Shown: positions 53,725 through 64,000 of the stretch, piece after piece
Position numbering within the stretch: position 1 is the stretch's first letter
Layout of the letters: every line of letters starts with the position of its first letter
Origin: Rhineura floridana
Lineage: Eukaryota; Chordata; Lepidosauria; Squamata; Rhineuridae
Length of the DNA: 64,000 nucleotides
Direction of reading: 5' to 3'
Assembly: GCF_030035675.1 (NCBI RefSeq)
Contig: NC_084494.1
Span: forward strand, 19,637,248 to 19,701,247
Position numbers and translations under genes: made by a program
Notes under the pieces: model-generated
Seen by the model: the letters and a program-made list of their open reading frames with translations, nothing else
What the model was told of the DNA's origin: nothing
Database searches by the model: none

Positions 53725-53908
53725 CATAGGAAGCTGTTCAGTATAAGAACCACTGCGCCATCTAACTCAGTACTGCCTACACTGACTGGTAGCAGCTCTC
53801 CAGGATTTCAAACAGGGAGTCACTCCCAGCCCTACCTGCAAGTGCTGGGGATGGAGTCTGGGATTCAGCATGCCAAGCAGATACTCCACCACTGAGCTGC
53901 GGCCCATC
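53725..53908 (-). mobile_element. tRNA-derived SINE (A-box/B-box family), inverted
   Basis: On plus it starts 'aacataggaagctgttcagt' and ends with the complements of the B-box and A-box ('actccaccactgagctgcgg'). It is near full length. Confidence 0.82.
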
Positions 53909-54068
53909 AAGGCATAAAAATTAGACTGCCTTGTAAAAAATACAAAACGAAAGATCTACAAGCTTGCAGAGTAAGAGATAATCCTTTCGAAAGATCGTTT
54001 GCCCTTAAATACCGGAGTTTACCCCCACCTCTTTTTGTGGAAGGTGGACCTTTATCACCCTTAAAAAT

Positions 54069-54248
54069 GTAAATGTGCTGCCTTCAAGTCGATTCCGACT
54101 TATGGGGCCCTATGAAGAGGGTTCTCATGAGGCTGAGAGGCAGTGACTGGCCCAAGGTCACCCAATGAGCTTCATGGCTGTGTGGGGATTCGAACCCTGG
54201 CCTCCCAGGTCATAGTCCAGCACCTTAACCACTACACCACACTGGCTC
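54069..54248 (-). mobile_element. SINE with BovB-type tail, inverted
   Basis: On plus it begins 'gctgccttcaagtcgattcc' and ends 'ccttaaccactacaccacac'. The middle is deleted between 'gggttctcatgaggctgaga' and the tail, as in the 43449 copy. It lies in intron 1 of the snoRNA host. Confidence 0.82.
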
Positions 54249-54699
54249 ACCCTCAATACCACTAATATGACCAGGCGATGGGCCATAATGCACCTTTGGA
54301 CTCGTATTAAGACAGGATGGGATGCGCCCCAACAGCTGTGCCCTTTTAGGCTTCTTTCCCTACGGTTACAAAGAAGCAGAAAGTCACACAGAACCCCCGC
54401 CGCTGCTCCACACGATCCCTAACACACCCCAGGCACCTATGCAGGAATTCTACGCGGGTGTGGCCGCACAAAGGCGCAGCCACCCAAAACACAGCATGCC
54501 AATTCGCCTAACCCCGGCTTTTTCTTATAATTCACTCCTAAATAGGCAATACGAAACCTCACGCAGCGCTACCCAGAGTCAAAACATGTCTCACCCCGAA
54601 AAGAAAAGAGGATGGCGGCGGATTACATCGAGGCCCCTTCCCTTAGATAACAGAGCACTACTTACCTCCGTCCAACCACCCAGACACAGATAAGAAGGA

Positions 54700-54775
54700 G
54701 CAAAAGGAAGAACGACGCCTCCGACTTGGCCTTTTATAACATCTTCCAGCCAACCCCGGCTCCCATTGGCTTCTT
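54700..54775 (-). promoter_or_regulatory. 5'-TOP promoter of the snoRNA host gene
   Basis: Reading minus: a CCAAT box (54764-54768), TATA-like TTATAAAAG (54731-54739), then the start in CTTCCTTTTGCTCC about 25 bases on. A pyrimidine-rich start after a TATA-like box is typical of 5'-TOP genes, which include ribosomal proteins and snoRNA hosts. Confidence 0.75.
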
Positions 54776-55074
54776 TTAAAAAGAGCGTTGAAAAGGCTCT
54801 TGGGAAATGTAGTTTCATTAAACGGTCTCCTATTTCAAGAAGTTTTTTTTGATCGCCTCTCTTTGTTTTTGCTAGAGAAAAAAATCAAGTCAGACAGAGG
54901 GGAAAAACACCCAGGCAATGGCTTTTGGCGGGTGAAAGCAGACTCTAGGTCTGCCTTGAGTACTTTGATGTCATTTTTCTTGCATAGTCCCCCCCCCTTT
55001 TCAAAATATATTTGCTGAACGAATAGAAAGCTGTTACAGTCAGGCCATTGGGCCATCAATTGCTCAGTATTGCC

Positions 55075-55205
55075 TAGCCTAGGTGTAGCCAACGTGATGC
55101 TCGCCAAATATTGTGGGACTTCAACTCTGACCATTAGCCACCGCTGGCTGTGGCTGATGGGAGTGGGAGTCCAACAACATCGGCAGGGCACCAGGTTCTT
55201 CATCC
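55075..55205. mobile_element. hAT-like MITE, family A
   Basis: Contains 'gggacttcaactctgaccat' and 'gatgggagtgggagtccaac', with ends 'agcctaggtgtagccaacgt' and 'ggttcttcatccctgggc'. Confidence 0.55.
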
Positions 55206-55289
55206 CTGGGCCACACTGGCTGGCAGTTGCCTCTCCAAGATTCAGGTGTAGATCTCTCTCACCATCTGCTCCCCAATTTTATTTTTTTA

Positions 55290-55345
55290 AACTGGAGATG
55301 CCAGGGATTGAACCTGGCAATTTCAGCATGCACAGCACAGGCGTG
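55290..55345 (-). mobile_element. tRNA-derived SINE, short inverted fragment
   Basis: It holds 'agatgccagggattgaacct', the complement of the B-box region of the 37562 family. Confidence 0.55.
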
Positions 55346-55619
55346 TTAACCCTGGGTAACATTGTATGTCCCACTTCAAAAAACATTGGGATCTGCCTTA
55401 TACCTGGTTAAATTAGTTGTCTCACCCAGCTCTCCAAGGATTCAGTCGTTCCCATCACCTGTTCCCTGTCCCATTTAAGCAGAGCTGCGAAGGATTAAAA
55501 CATGCAAAGCATATGCTCTTCCTATGTGCTGCAGCTCTTCTCCCATCTCTGAATGGGGCCAGTTAATGGTGGTGAGGTGTACTTTGGTTTTAAACCACAG
55601 TCACCCTGATGAAGAAATC

Positions 55620-55790
55620 TTAGGGTGCAATCCTATGCAGCCTTACTCAGAAGAAGTACTGTTGAGTCGCATCCATCTGAGTTCTGCTCATAGACCCACT
55701 GAAATTAGTGGACCTAAGCTATTCATGCCCATTCATTTCAATGTGTCTGCATAGGACTGGCATAGAAGACAACCGATTGCACCTAATGGG
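55620..55790. mobile_element. MITE family C, two overlapping copies
   Basis: The beginning 'agggtgcaatcctatgcagc' and the ending 'tgcataggactggcatagaa', with 'cccactgaaattagtggacc' between, are typical of family C. Confidence 0.5.
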
Positions 55791-56504
55791 TCTTATTTAC
55801 TACAAAGGACAGAGAGTGTGTGTAGGGCTGCAGTCTTATTACAGGAACTTTTAGTGAATAATAAATCAGCACAATTTTGCTATGAATACAGCAAACTATT
55901 CTGGAGGAAGAAAAAAAAACCTTTGCTTTGGAGGGGATGTATATGTCTTACAGCAGGGACCTTCTTGGGAGAGGTACAGTATTCCCTCCTGTGTGAAAGA
56001 GGAAGAAAGTCTCTACAAAGGCAGCAGCTGCAGGATTACAAGTACTTACCTTAAAAATGAATAATTAACTCCCTGTTGCCCAATTTAATTGATTTGCTTG
56101 ATTAATCATTTCAGGGAACCAGCGTTAAAGAGTATCAGACGCAGACCAGGAAAACTTGAGTTCAAATTCCCATACTACCCTGAAACTCAGTGGGTAACTC
56201 TTGGGAAAGTTACTTTCAGCCCATCCTAAAACCTAATCCCCGGAAAGCTGTAGCCTGTCACCATAGTCTATTGTGGCTGGGGGCCTGCAGCATGGTGGTG
56301 TAGCTGTGGACACACCACCACCACCACCATCAGTTAGGCTTGAAAACGGCCTATTTCCCCCCCAAACATAATTGCAGGACAGGGAGAGAAGGCAACACTA
56401 TAGGCCAGATAGGAATGAGCCAGGGACTGCATACAGCATATTGCTTTAGACAATATCACGCTAGATGGGAACAGTGGTCCAACGTGGAATAAGGCAGCTT
56501 CCTG

Positions 56505-56640
56505 TATTCCAGGGGTAGGGAAACACTGTCCCTCCAGATGTTACAACTCCCATCAGCCCCAGCAAGCATGGCCAATGGCCAGGGATGATAGCTGTTCAGC
56601 AACATCTAGAGTGCCAAAGGTTCCCCACACCTGCTGTATT
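56505..56640. mobile_element. hAT-like MITE, family A
   Basis: The ends 'caggggtagggaaacactgt' and 'aaaggttccccacacctgct' are inverted, with 'ttacaactcccatcagcccc' inside. Confidence 0.7.
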
Positions 56641-57267
56641 CCATAACCTGCCTCACAGAGATGTTGTACCAAATGGGAGACGGATAATCTTGTACATTAC
56701 CCTGAGCACTTTGTAGGTAGGTTGGTATAAAAACATCTGAAATAAATAAGCTTGGAAGTCTCTAGCTAAAATCTTGCCAATGGAAAGGACTACCTCTTCA
56801 CCTCAGCCACACACACCCTACTTCCAATCTGAAATATAAGTGGGACCTGCAACAAAATATTGCAATATGGAGTGCTCTGGGTTCCATTCAGTCATGCCCA
56901 TTTTCATGGTACTCCATTCCATCTCCTTTCCCACCCTCAGCAGCCAGCAGCATTTCATAGCCACCAAGAATAAACCACAAAGAGAATCCCAAACAGCCCA
57001 GTGGTGACTGAACAGTTTGGGGTTCTCTTTGTGGGTTTTTTTTTTAGACATGCAAACCATGAGGCACACCCTGAGCTAGCTGATATACCTCTTCTCTTGG
57101 GCGTGTATAACATTTTGGCTACAGAAGGATCCACTCAAAGAATTAAGCACCATGCCCAATAGTGATAGATTTATCCTTTGTAAGTTGTCTAATCCTCTTT
57201 TTTAAAACAACAGAACTAAGGCTTCATAACATCTTGGGGCAGTGAACTGCTTTAGGTTTAAGCAAGA

Positions 57268-57330
57268 AGGGGGAACCTGTGGCCCTCCAGATATTGTCGG
57301 ACTCAAACTTCCATCAGCCCCAGCAAACAG
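57268..57330. mobile_element. hAT-like MITE, family A, left half
   Basis: It contains 'ggggaacctgtggccctcca', 'gatattgtcggactcaaact' and 'tccatcagccccagc'. A further fragment is at 57515-57590. Confidence 0.6.
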
Positions 57331-57893
57331 CCCATCATCTTACAGTCTATATCCCTGAAATACAGTACTTTTTGTTGTCTATTCCATTACCTAGTACCAA
57401 TCAATATACATTTGTGTTCATCCTTGCCATTGCTAATTTCAGAACAGAGGAAACTGCTTACCAAGTTAGACTATTGGCCCTTTTTATCTAGCTCATTATC
57501 TACTCTAGGAGCAAGAAACCTGCGCGCCTCCAAATGTTGTTGGGCTGGAGTTCAAGTCCAACATCTGAAGTACGCCGGGTTAGCAAAGACTGCTCGAACC
57601 ATATAACAGTAACAAGGTGCAAGACTGGCCTACGGTAACTACATTCAAGTCTCTCTCACCAGCTTGACTCTTCCTACCTCAGTCTAAAGTTAGTACTTCT
57701 GACAAAACATCACGCAGCAAATGAAGATATGGCGGTTTTGCTGCACTGTCATTGTTAAGAGGAGTCTCTCAGGAGAGAAGGAGATGAACAATCTTTTCAA
57801 GACATTTCTACAAATCCACTTTGGTGACTCCTTATTCCCATTAACACCATGGAGGAGAACACCAGATCCCGCCTATTGTGTAAAAGATACTTT

Positions 57894-57899
57894 TTTATT
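57894..57899 (-). terminator. TRNAU1AP: Poly(A) signal of TRNAU1AP
   Basis: The minus strand reads AATAAA about 350 bases past the stop codon at 58246; it is the first canonical signal. The 3' UTR is about 57870-58245. Confidence 0.65.
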
Positions 57900-58245
57900 G
57901 TATACGTAAAAGTTTCCCCATCACACCATCTTTTTTTTTAAAGTTTATAAATTACAACTCCTTGCCAAGGATTAACAAGTCTGTCTCATGACAAAAAGAA
58001 AAAAAGGGGGGAAACTCTAAGTGTCTGAGTTCTATTTTCATCATGAATAGAAGTGTCCACAGTGCTCCTCTGCCGCTCAGCGTATACAGGAAATGCCGCA
58101 AGCCCTCCTCTGTAGTCTTCCAAGTTAAGGATCCAGAGGAACGGAGGGGGCAACCCAACTGCATCTGCAGGCTCCGTGTGCTTGGCTACAGCCCAGGGTG
58201 TCCTGGCACGTTGTTTGGAGACAGTGCATCACAGCAACAAGGCAA

Positions 58246-61200
58246 CTACATGGCTTGGATCTCTGAAGAGACACTGTCCAAAGGCTGCCAATGACATTCT
58301 ATCAAGGCATCGTAGAGCTCTTCACTCTGTTCCATGAACTGTTTGTTTGCTTCACCCACATCCATCTGGGGCATTGGATCTGAAAAAGGAAGGAAGCCTA
58401 CATGAGTGAGTCTCGGGTGAAAGCAATATGAATTACTGAAACTAAGGTCGGGAGACTGAGCTGGTTCAGATGATCATAAGCCAAAATATGAATGAGCATT
58501 CTCATTTGTAATCCCTGTGCTCATTCCTTCACATGAGCCACGATTAAATCCAGAAAGTCTCCCATTAACCATTGTTTCCTATTTCATCTGAACCAGGAAA
58601 CTATGGCTATCTGCTTTGGAACAAGTAACAATATTGAAGTAACTTTAAACTGTGTTTTTAAAATCCTGGCTTGTTCTGAAGCTGGTAGCAATAATTTCCC
58701 TGTTCAGACAATACTGTATAGAAAACTGTGGCCAATTAGTGGCTTCCCACTTTAATCATGGCAGGAATGAAGAGGCTGCATGCAGTGGCAAAATCCTAAT
58801 TCATATATTTTGTTATGCTGATACTTCATTTAAAAGACTTCTATACCTTTTCAAACAAGAATGCCTCTCAAAGCTGTTTACAGTCAAACATAACAAAACA
58901 TTTAAAGACTCTTAAAATATTCAATTACATAAAAAAATATAAGCCCAGCCTAAGAAAAAATAGCCTTTCAACCTGTAACTCAACATCCAGCTTCTTGACT
59001 TTGGACTTCGGGCGTTAGTCTCAAGGTTTATTTAAAAGAGACTAGAGATAGCTGATTATCACTGAGAAGTTAATTTACGATGGGGGGGGTCATTGCAGAA
59101 AAGGCCCTATTCTGTGTGCCCACCACCTAATAATTTTTAAAGACGGGCATCTCAGCAGGATAACTTGAGCTCCTCCCATGTAGATTGTAGGGTACAGGTG
59201 GGCTGATACAGATTCAGCAGTCCTTAAAATAACCAAGTCCCAAGCCATTCAGGGCTTTAAAAGGTCATCACCAGCCCTTTGAACTGGGACTGAAAAGGCA
59301 CTGACAACAACTACAACTAATTAAGTATTGGTGTAGTATGATCTGACTGCCCGGCTTCAACCAATAGCTGGGTGGCTACATTTTGCATCAGTTGTAGTTT
59401 CTGCAGTATACAAAGGAAAGTCCCACATGGAGTTCATTACAGTAATCTAACTTAGAAGTCACTAGCACATAGAAAACTGTCACAAGGTATGACTTCTCCA
59501 GATAGTGGTAGTCTTTACACAGGCAGTTGTGCTGAACTGGGAATACAAAACCTTGCTATGATGGGTTGGGGAGGGCAGCGAGACAAAATCTAGCAGTGGA
59601 GCAACACATCCATAGTTGCATGCTTTAACTCCAGGGGTGGGCAACCTTTATTTTGCCAAGGGCTGCATATCCTCAGTTGTAATCTCTTGGGGGGTGGGAG
59701 TGTGTGTCTGCATAGTGGCAGTGGGTAGGGTCCCTTTCTCCCACTCTTTGCCACCCACATGAAATTAGGCCAAGGGCTCTGGATTGCCAACCCTGTGCTC
59801 CAAGTGTTTGCATTCTCATAGCACTCCTGCTGCTTCCGAATTTCTTTCAACTGAAGTACTTTAAGTCTGGAGCTGAAAAGCACTTTGCTATTTTCTAACA
59901 CAGAATTACAATAAGCAAACTTACCTTCTAGTGCATCTTCACCAACCTCTTCATAGCTCTGCAAAAGTGAGAATGACAAATGGTCAAGGAATGTTTCTTT
60001 ACTACACCTAAAGTGCTGGACTATGACCTGGGAGACCAGGGTTCGAATCCCCACACAGCCATGAAGCTCACTGGGTGACCTTGGGCCAGTCACTGCCTCT
60101 CAGCCTCAGAGGAAGGCAATGGTCAACCCCTCTGAATACCGCTTACCATGAAAACCCTATTCATAGGGTTGCCATAAGTCGGAATCGACTTGAAGGCAGT
60201 CCATTTCCACTTTCCAATGTATAAACAGTTTCCTTGGGAAACTTGCTTAGACCCCTCTGTTGGTAGGGGAAGGCCTTTCTTAAAACAAAAAACAAAAACA
60301 GGTTTTCAACCTGCAGAAACAATTTTGTTTCTCTGCAAATGTTTTTTGTTGGATGCTGTTTTCAACTGGCTTGAGGAGATCAGAGTCATCTACTTCCTCA
60401 TTCAAACTCACTGCAGTTTGTTGTCATGTCCAACAGCAAGCCAAACTGCGATTTAGTTTGGCCTGGTCAGGGCATTAACAAATCATGGTTATTTTAAACA
60501 GGGAAGCAGATATTTATTTATTACATTTATATCCTACCTCTCTTCCAAGGAATTCAAGGTGGTGTACACAATTTTCCCCTTCTCCATTTTACCCTCACAA
60601 CAACCGTGTGCAGTAAGTTTGGCTGAGAGACTGTGACTGACCCAAGGTCATCCAGTGAACTTCACAGCTGAGCAGGGATTTGAAATCTGACCTCCCAGAT
60701 CCCAGTCCAACACAATGGCCACTGCACCTCACTGGCTCCAAACTCCTGTAGCGAGTGGGAGAACAGAAAGGAGTGCTCAATTAGGCTTGTCCACAAATCA
60801 GGCCTTTGAGTGCTCTTGCTTTTATTTACTGTTTTCAATTGTGCTTTTATTTGTATACTATCTTTCACCACCTTAGGCATCTAGTTACCAAAAGCCAATG
60901 CATACAATAAATGAGGAAGTGTTTTCCATCATTATATTTACCTTGTAGATTTGGCAGCTGCCACAGAGTAACCTGAAGTGCCACAAACACAATGTGTTCA
61001 GGACTTTACTTTAATGTGTGTACCCCAGGAAACTAGAGGTCTTATGCTTGTCACATATGTTCTAGTTTCATGCGTATCTGCAGTTTGTTTGTTTTAATAC
61101 TACACTAATTTATGCTACTACAAGCAAATGCTAAACAGCGAGTCATCACCACAAATTACTGAAATTACTAGAGCAGGGATGGGGAATCTGTGTCCCTCCA

Positions 61201-63108
61201 GACATTCCTGCTAGTACTCCCTTCTTCCCTCACGACTGGCTATGCTGGCTGGGGCTGATGGGAGATGGAGTTCAACAACATCTGGAGGGCCACAGGTTCC
61301 CAATCTCAGTCCTAGGGCAAATATAGCTTTGCTTTTGCATAGTATTAGTACAAATGTTAACAGGAGCTCTTTGTAGCAACAAACTAACATAGCTATCCCT
61401 TTGGAAGTCGTTCTTTTCCCACTTGTAATCCTTACAGTGCAATTCTATGCAGGTTTACTTGGAAATAAGTCCCACAGTGTTGTATAACCTTGCTAGCTTG
61501 CTAGCGTGTATGCAACTGCAGCTTTAAAGATCTGTTAACATAAAGACTGACAAACTTGCAAATATTCTTGGCTCTGCCCTTACCTGCATGGTGCTTTGCG
61601 TATAGCCATACTGTGGATAGCTGTAGCTGTAACTGCCTGTGTTCTGATCATACCCCCAATGGGCATAGTAGTTCTGATATTGTTGGTAGTACTGGTTATA
61701 GTTATAGTTGTACATCTGATTGTACTCGACCGTCTTCAGCCGGTTACTTTGGGAAAAGGGGAGGGGTTACAAGAACTTCAGAGTATTTATGAAATAAATG
61801 TAATCTACAAGAAAATCTTTTGAGCTAGGTCAATTCCGACACCAGAACAGACCTTTTTTGAAAAACCCAAACCCTCTAGGACTGTTATAACTGCATTTTA
61901 CTTAATGGTTATCTATAACAGCTTTGCCCATTGTATGTTCTGTCCTGCTCTTACTGTCATTCTTGCTCTTCACCAGCCTCCTCAGCAGCCCAGCACATGA
62001 CCTTTCTTCCCACCTCTTGCCAACATCATCCATCCTTGGGTCCTATTAGTCCCACCCCCGCTCCCACACCTAACACCCTTTCTTATCCTCTAATCTCCAT
62101 TTACTCTGGATTACTTTAATTAGGTCTATATCTCGTCTACCCATCTTCTCAGTGCACTCCCTACTCCATTTCATTATATTAGTCTCTCTGCTTGTCTAGC
62201 TCCTCCCAGCCCTATATTAAACAGAAGCATCTTTCCAGCCAGTCTTCACTTTCCATTCCAGAAGTTTGATTTTGCAAACAGAATCTGCCAACATCCCATA
62301 ACTTTAAACAACTTAGCAAAGGACTTAGCGAAGGGGGGGAATCTTGCAGGCAGGCAACAGGCAGTCTTTAGCCTTAGATGCATTTCTTCCTTGTTTTAAA
62401 ATAGTAATAATGGATTAATGACATCCTTCATGGATACCTAATCAATGCATGGGTTACTTTACTCGAGATATGAGGAAACAATAAGGTCTAGCAGCTGCTG
62501 ACACAACACCTCCTGTTGCAATTACTTCAAGCAGAGCCACTGGCAGGATTGCCAACTTATGGGCTCCTCCTCCTGTACCTTCAAGGAGAACTGCTGAAAA
62601 TACTGAAAAGATTCTCCTGCTAATCAGCCAACTGTTAAAAACCCAGGAGGCAAACAACTTGCCCCTCCAGCCTCAGAGCCAGGAAAGGGAGTTCATTTGC
62701 AAGAGTAGCCAGAGTAACAGACTGGGAGAATGGGCTGCTGACAAACAGGACAGAATTTACCATCCCTGAGTAGCAGTTCACTGCCCTAGAAGCATTAAAA
62801 CAACCAAAACCCACTCCCAAGAACTGACTTTGCAATGTTTAACCAATTCTCTTAACTATTCAGGGGTCCCTGGTAATGATTCTTAAGAGATATCCTGGCA
62901 TCTTCATGTAGTTTCCCCTCTCTTAGGCAGTAATGTTCCACTCCAGCATGAATTGCTAAGTTAAGGACTTGCTTGCAACCATACTTACGCTTTTGGTATG
63001 GCAACACTTAAGCGTATTGGTTTAGAACCAAGACCGACAGCCCCCTGGCACTCTATCAGTGCTCTTTTCTGTTCCAATTCATCTGAGAATTTCACAAAGC
63101 CATAGCCT
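58246..63108 (-). CDS. TRNAU1AP: TRNAU1AP (SECp43), C-terminal part
   Basis: TRNAU1AP is a tRNA-selenocysteine-associated RNA-binding protein. The last four coding exons are visible: 62989-63108, 61584-61746, 59925-59958 and 58246-58379, all GT-AG and in phase, about 150 codons of a protein of about 287 aa in human. Exon order: the end of the second RRM with the RNP1 motif GYGFVKF, then [18 protein letters not shown] and RLSVAIPKA; a Tyr/Gln/Asn-rich low-complexity segment ([26 protein letters not shown]); [11 protein letters not shown]; and the acidic end [30 protein letters not shown]. Each stretch matches human TRNAU1AP closely as I recall it. The N-terminal exons with RRM1 lie past 64000. 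The poly(A) signal is at 57894. Confidence 0.96.
58400..59920. other. TRNAU1AP last intron, little recognised
   Basis: Only a weak LINE-like fragment (58840-59480) and a hAT-like end near 59630-59790 ('ggggtgggcaacctttattt') are suspected. No exon is seen. Confidence 0.4.
60005..60215 (+). mobile_element. SINE with BovB-type tail, full length
   Basis: The head 'aaagtgctggactatgacct', B-box 'gggttcgaatcc', body 'tgggccagtcactgcctctc' and 'cctctgaataccgcttacca', and tail 'gttgccataagtcggaatcg' then 'acttgaaggcagt' are all well preserved. It is the best reference copy in the window for the LINE-matching tail. Confidence 0.88.
60512..60742 (-). mobile_element. tRNA-headed SINE, MIR/L2-like body, inverted
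   Basis: It runs from 'tatttattacatttatatcc' and 'ttcaaggtggtgtacacaat' through 'aaggtcatccagtgaacttc' to 'gcacctcactggctc'. Confidence 0.75.
61170..61312. mobile_element. hAT-like MITE, family A
   Basis: The ends 'agcagggatggggaatctgt' and 'ccacaggttcccaatctcag' and the right arm 'gatgggagatggagttcaac' are clear; the left inner arm is diverged. Confidence 0.7.
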
Positions 63109-63409
63109 CTGTCAAAAGACAAATGTCTGGTCAGAATTAAGGAGTTGAAAAAGACAGAGAAGGAAAAACTTTAAAAAAAAATCAGGAGTACAGCCTCTCT
63201 GTTCCAAACAGACTCTTACCTGTCTGACATCCCCAATTCATAGGACCACCCTTAAAAATAAATTTTAAAGAATTTAAAAAAAGAAAGACCTGCAGAGAAT
63301 TCAGCTGCTTGGCTCATTCTTTCAGGGTGTGGGTGGGTGGAGGAGAACAGGGATGGACGGACATCAAAGTAGCTCAGAATCTGTGCTCCAAATACAGGTT
63401 CCCTTAACA

Positions 63410-63537
63410 CAGGTGTGGGGAACCTTTGATCCTCCAGATGTTGCTGAACTAGAGCTCCCAGCAGTCCAGCCAAATGCCAGGGATGATGAGAGTTGTAGTT
63501 CAGCAGCATCTGGAGGACCAAAGGTTTCCCACACCTG
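63410..63537. mobile_element. hAT-like MITE, family A, with decayed target duplication
   Basis: The ends CAGGTGTGGGGAACCTTTGA and its near-perfect inverted partner are flanked by ccttaaca (63402-63409) and ccttaatg (63538-63545), matching at 6 of 8 bases. The inner arms 'ttgctgaactagagctccca' and 'agttgtagttcagcagcatc' pair partly. It lies in a TRNAU1AP intron. Confidence 0.78.
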
Positions 63538-63889
63538 CCTTAATGCAAAGCAGGCTCCCAGCTCAGTGTGGACAAAAAGCAGTGGCAAGGGAGTGCGGAG
63601 GAAGAGAGAAAGCTTCCACAAGCATTCTAATTTATAAAAGGTTTATGGACATGGCAGGTTAGAGAGGGAAGTCTGCTGGGTTCAGGAGGCAGTAAACAAG
63701 GACTGGGTGCAACTTTCAGGTACATTATATATATAAAAACAGAACAGAAGCCAGGTAAAACACTTACATACACAGCCACACAAATACTTTAGATATTTAC
63801 ACAAGCATATCTTCCTCCCTTCCCAGTGTTAGGACCTGAGCATTTAATACAAAATATTCAGGATCTCATTCCTCTTTACTAAGTCCCCA

Positions 63890-64000
63890 TCTGCACTGTA
63901 GATTTAAAACAGTATCATACCACTTTAAACAGTTGTAGCTTCCTCCAAGGTGCTGTAACTTCTTCAGGATCCTGAGAGTTGTTAGGAGACTCCTATTCCC
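63890..64000. mobile_element. MITE family D-like, cut by window edge
   Basis: The start 'tctgcactgtagatttaaaa', 'accactttaaacagttgtag' and then 'ggatcctgagagttgttagg' resemble the family D left half. Confidence 0.45.

Larger units (their letters stand above)
46690..54712 (-). ncRNA. SNHG12: SNHG12-like snoRNA host gene
   Basis: This is a non-coding 5'-TOP gene whose introns carry snoRNAs. Exon 1 (54666-54710) starts in a pyrimidine tract, CTTCCTTTTGCTCC, and ends GGACGGAG|GTAAGT. A convincing internal exon is 50673-50704 (CTTTGCAG|GTGACC...CTGATG|GTAAGT). A likely one ends at 48759 (GCTCAG|GTAAGG). The last exon starts at 46836 (TTCTTTTTTAG|GACTTTG) and has an ATTAAA signal at 46713-46718. 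Other exons are unresolved. The identity rests on SNORD99 and SNORA61 in its introns, in the order I recall for human SNHG12 (16A, 44, 61, 99), and on its place between RAB42 and TRNAU1AP. No long conserved frame exists, as expected. Here it lies on the same strand as TRNAU1AP; I recall the opposite in human. Confidence 0.75.

Noticed and set aside
54322-54693. 123-codon plus-strand frame near the snoRNA host promoter
   Set aside because: It lies over the promoter, intron 1 start and exon 1 of the minus-strand host gene, and shows no domain or splice context.
59590-60093. 167-codon minus-strand frame
   Set aside because: It is a chance read-through that includes the genuine TRNAU1AP exon (59925-59958) but continues into intron and a SINE; the clear splice sites define the real exon.
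1-64000. CRISPR arrays, bacterial operons, riboswitches, prophage or an LTR retroelement
   Set aside because: None was seen. The direct repeats present are transposons, microsatellites or a two-copy duplication, and all genes are spliced vertebrate genes.

Overview
The window is vertebrate nuclear DNA, almost certainly from a squamate reptile (lizard or snake). It has spliced genes with short exons and is packed with repeats. Among the repeats are 3' fragments of a BovB-like (RTE) LINE, SINEs carrying the same 3' tail, CR1 LINE ends, and many short hAT-like inverted-repeat elements. The BovB-like LINE plus BovB-tailed SINE combination is what points to Squamata. No LTR or retroviral element was recognised.

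Gene content, left to right: the minor-spliceosome U11 snRNA gene (minus, about 2.6-2.8 kb) with a recognisable distal enhancer and 3' box; a CpG-rich promoter with TAF12 (plus, 5.2-21.9 kb), whose reading frame continues 51 codons upstream of the canonical start; two tandem Rab GTPase genes on the minus strand, a RAB39/RAB42-like paralogue (26.0-32.4 kb) and RAB42 (37.0-42.1 kb), each with two coding exons split at the same codon; an SNHG12-like 5'-TOP snoRNA host gene (minus, 46.7-54.7 kb) with SNORD99, SNORA61 and a probable SNORA44 in its introns; and the last four coding exons of TRNAU1AP (minus, 58.2-63.1 kb, running off the right edge).

From memory, the human order on 1p35.3 is TRNAU1AP, SNHG12, RAB42, TAF12, RNU11. 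The window shows this block read from the other side, which independently supports each call. Two differences stand out: a second Rab gene sits between TAF12 and RAB42, and the snoRNA host lies on the same strand as TRNAU1AP, whereas I recall the two as convergent in human.

The genes share a housekeeping theme: minor-intron recognition (U11), Pol II initiation and histone acetylation (TAF12 in TFIID/SAGA), rRNA modification (snoRNAs), selenocysteine tRNA handling (TRNAU1AP) and vesicle traffic (Rabs). They are neighbours, not one pathway. The rest is introns and intergenic DNA dominated by transposon remnants.
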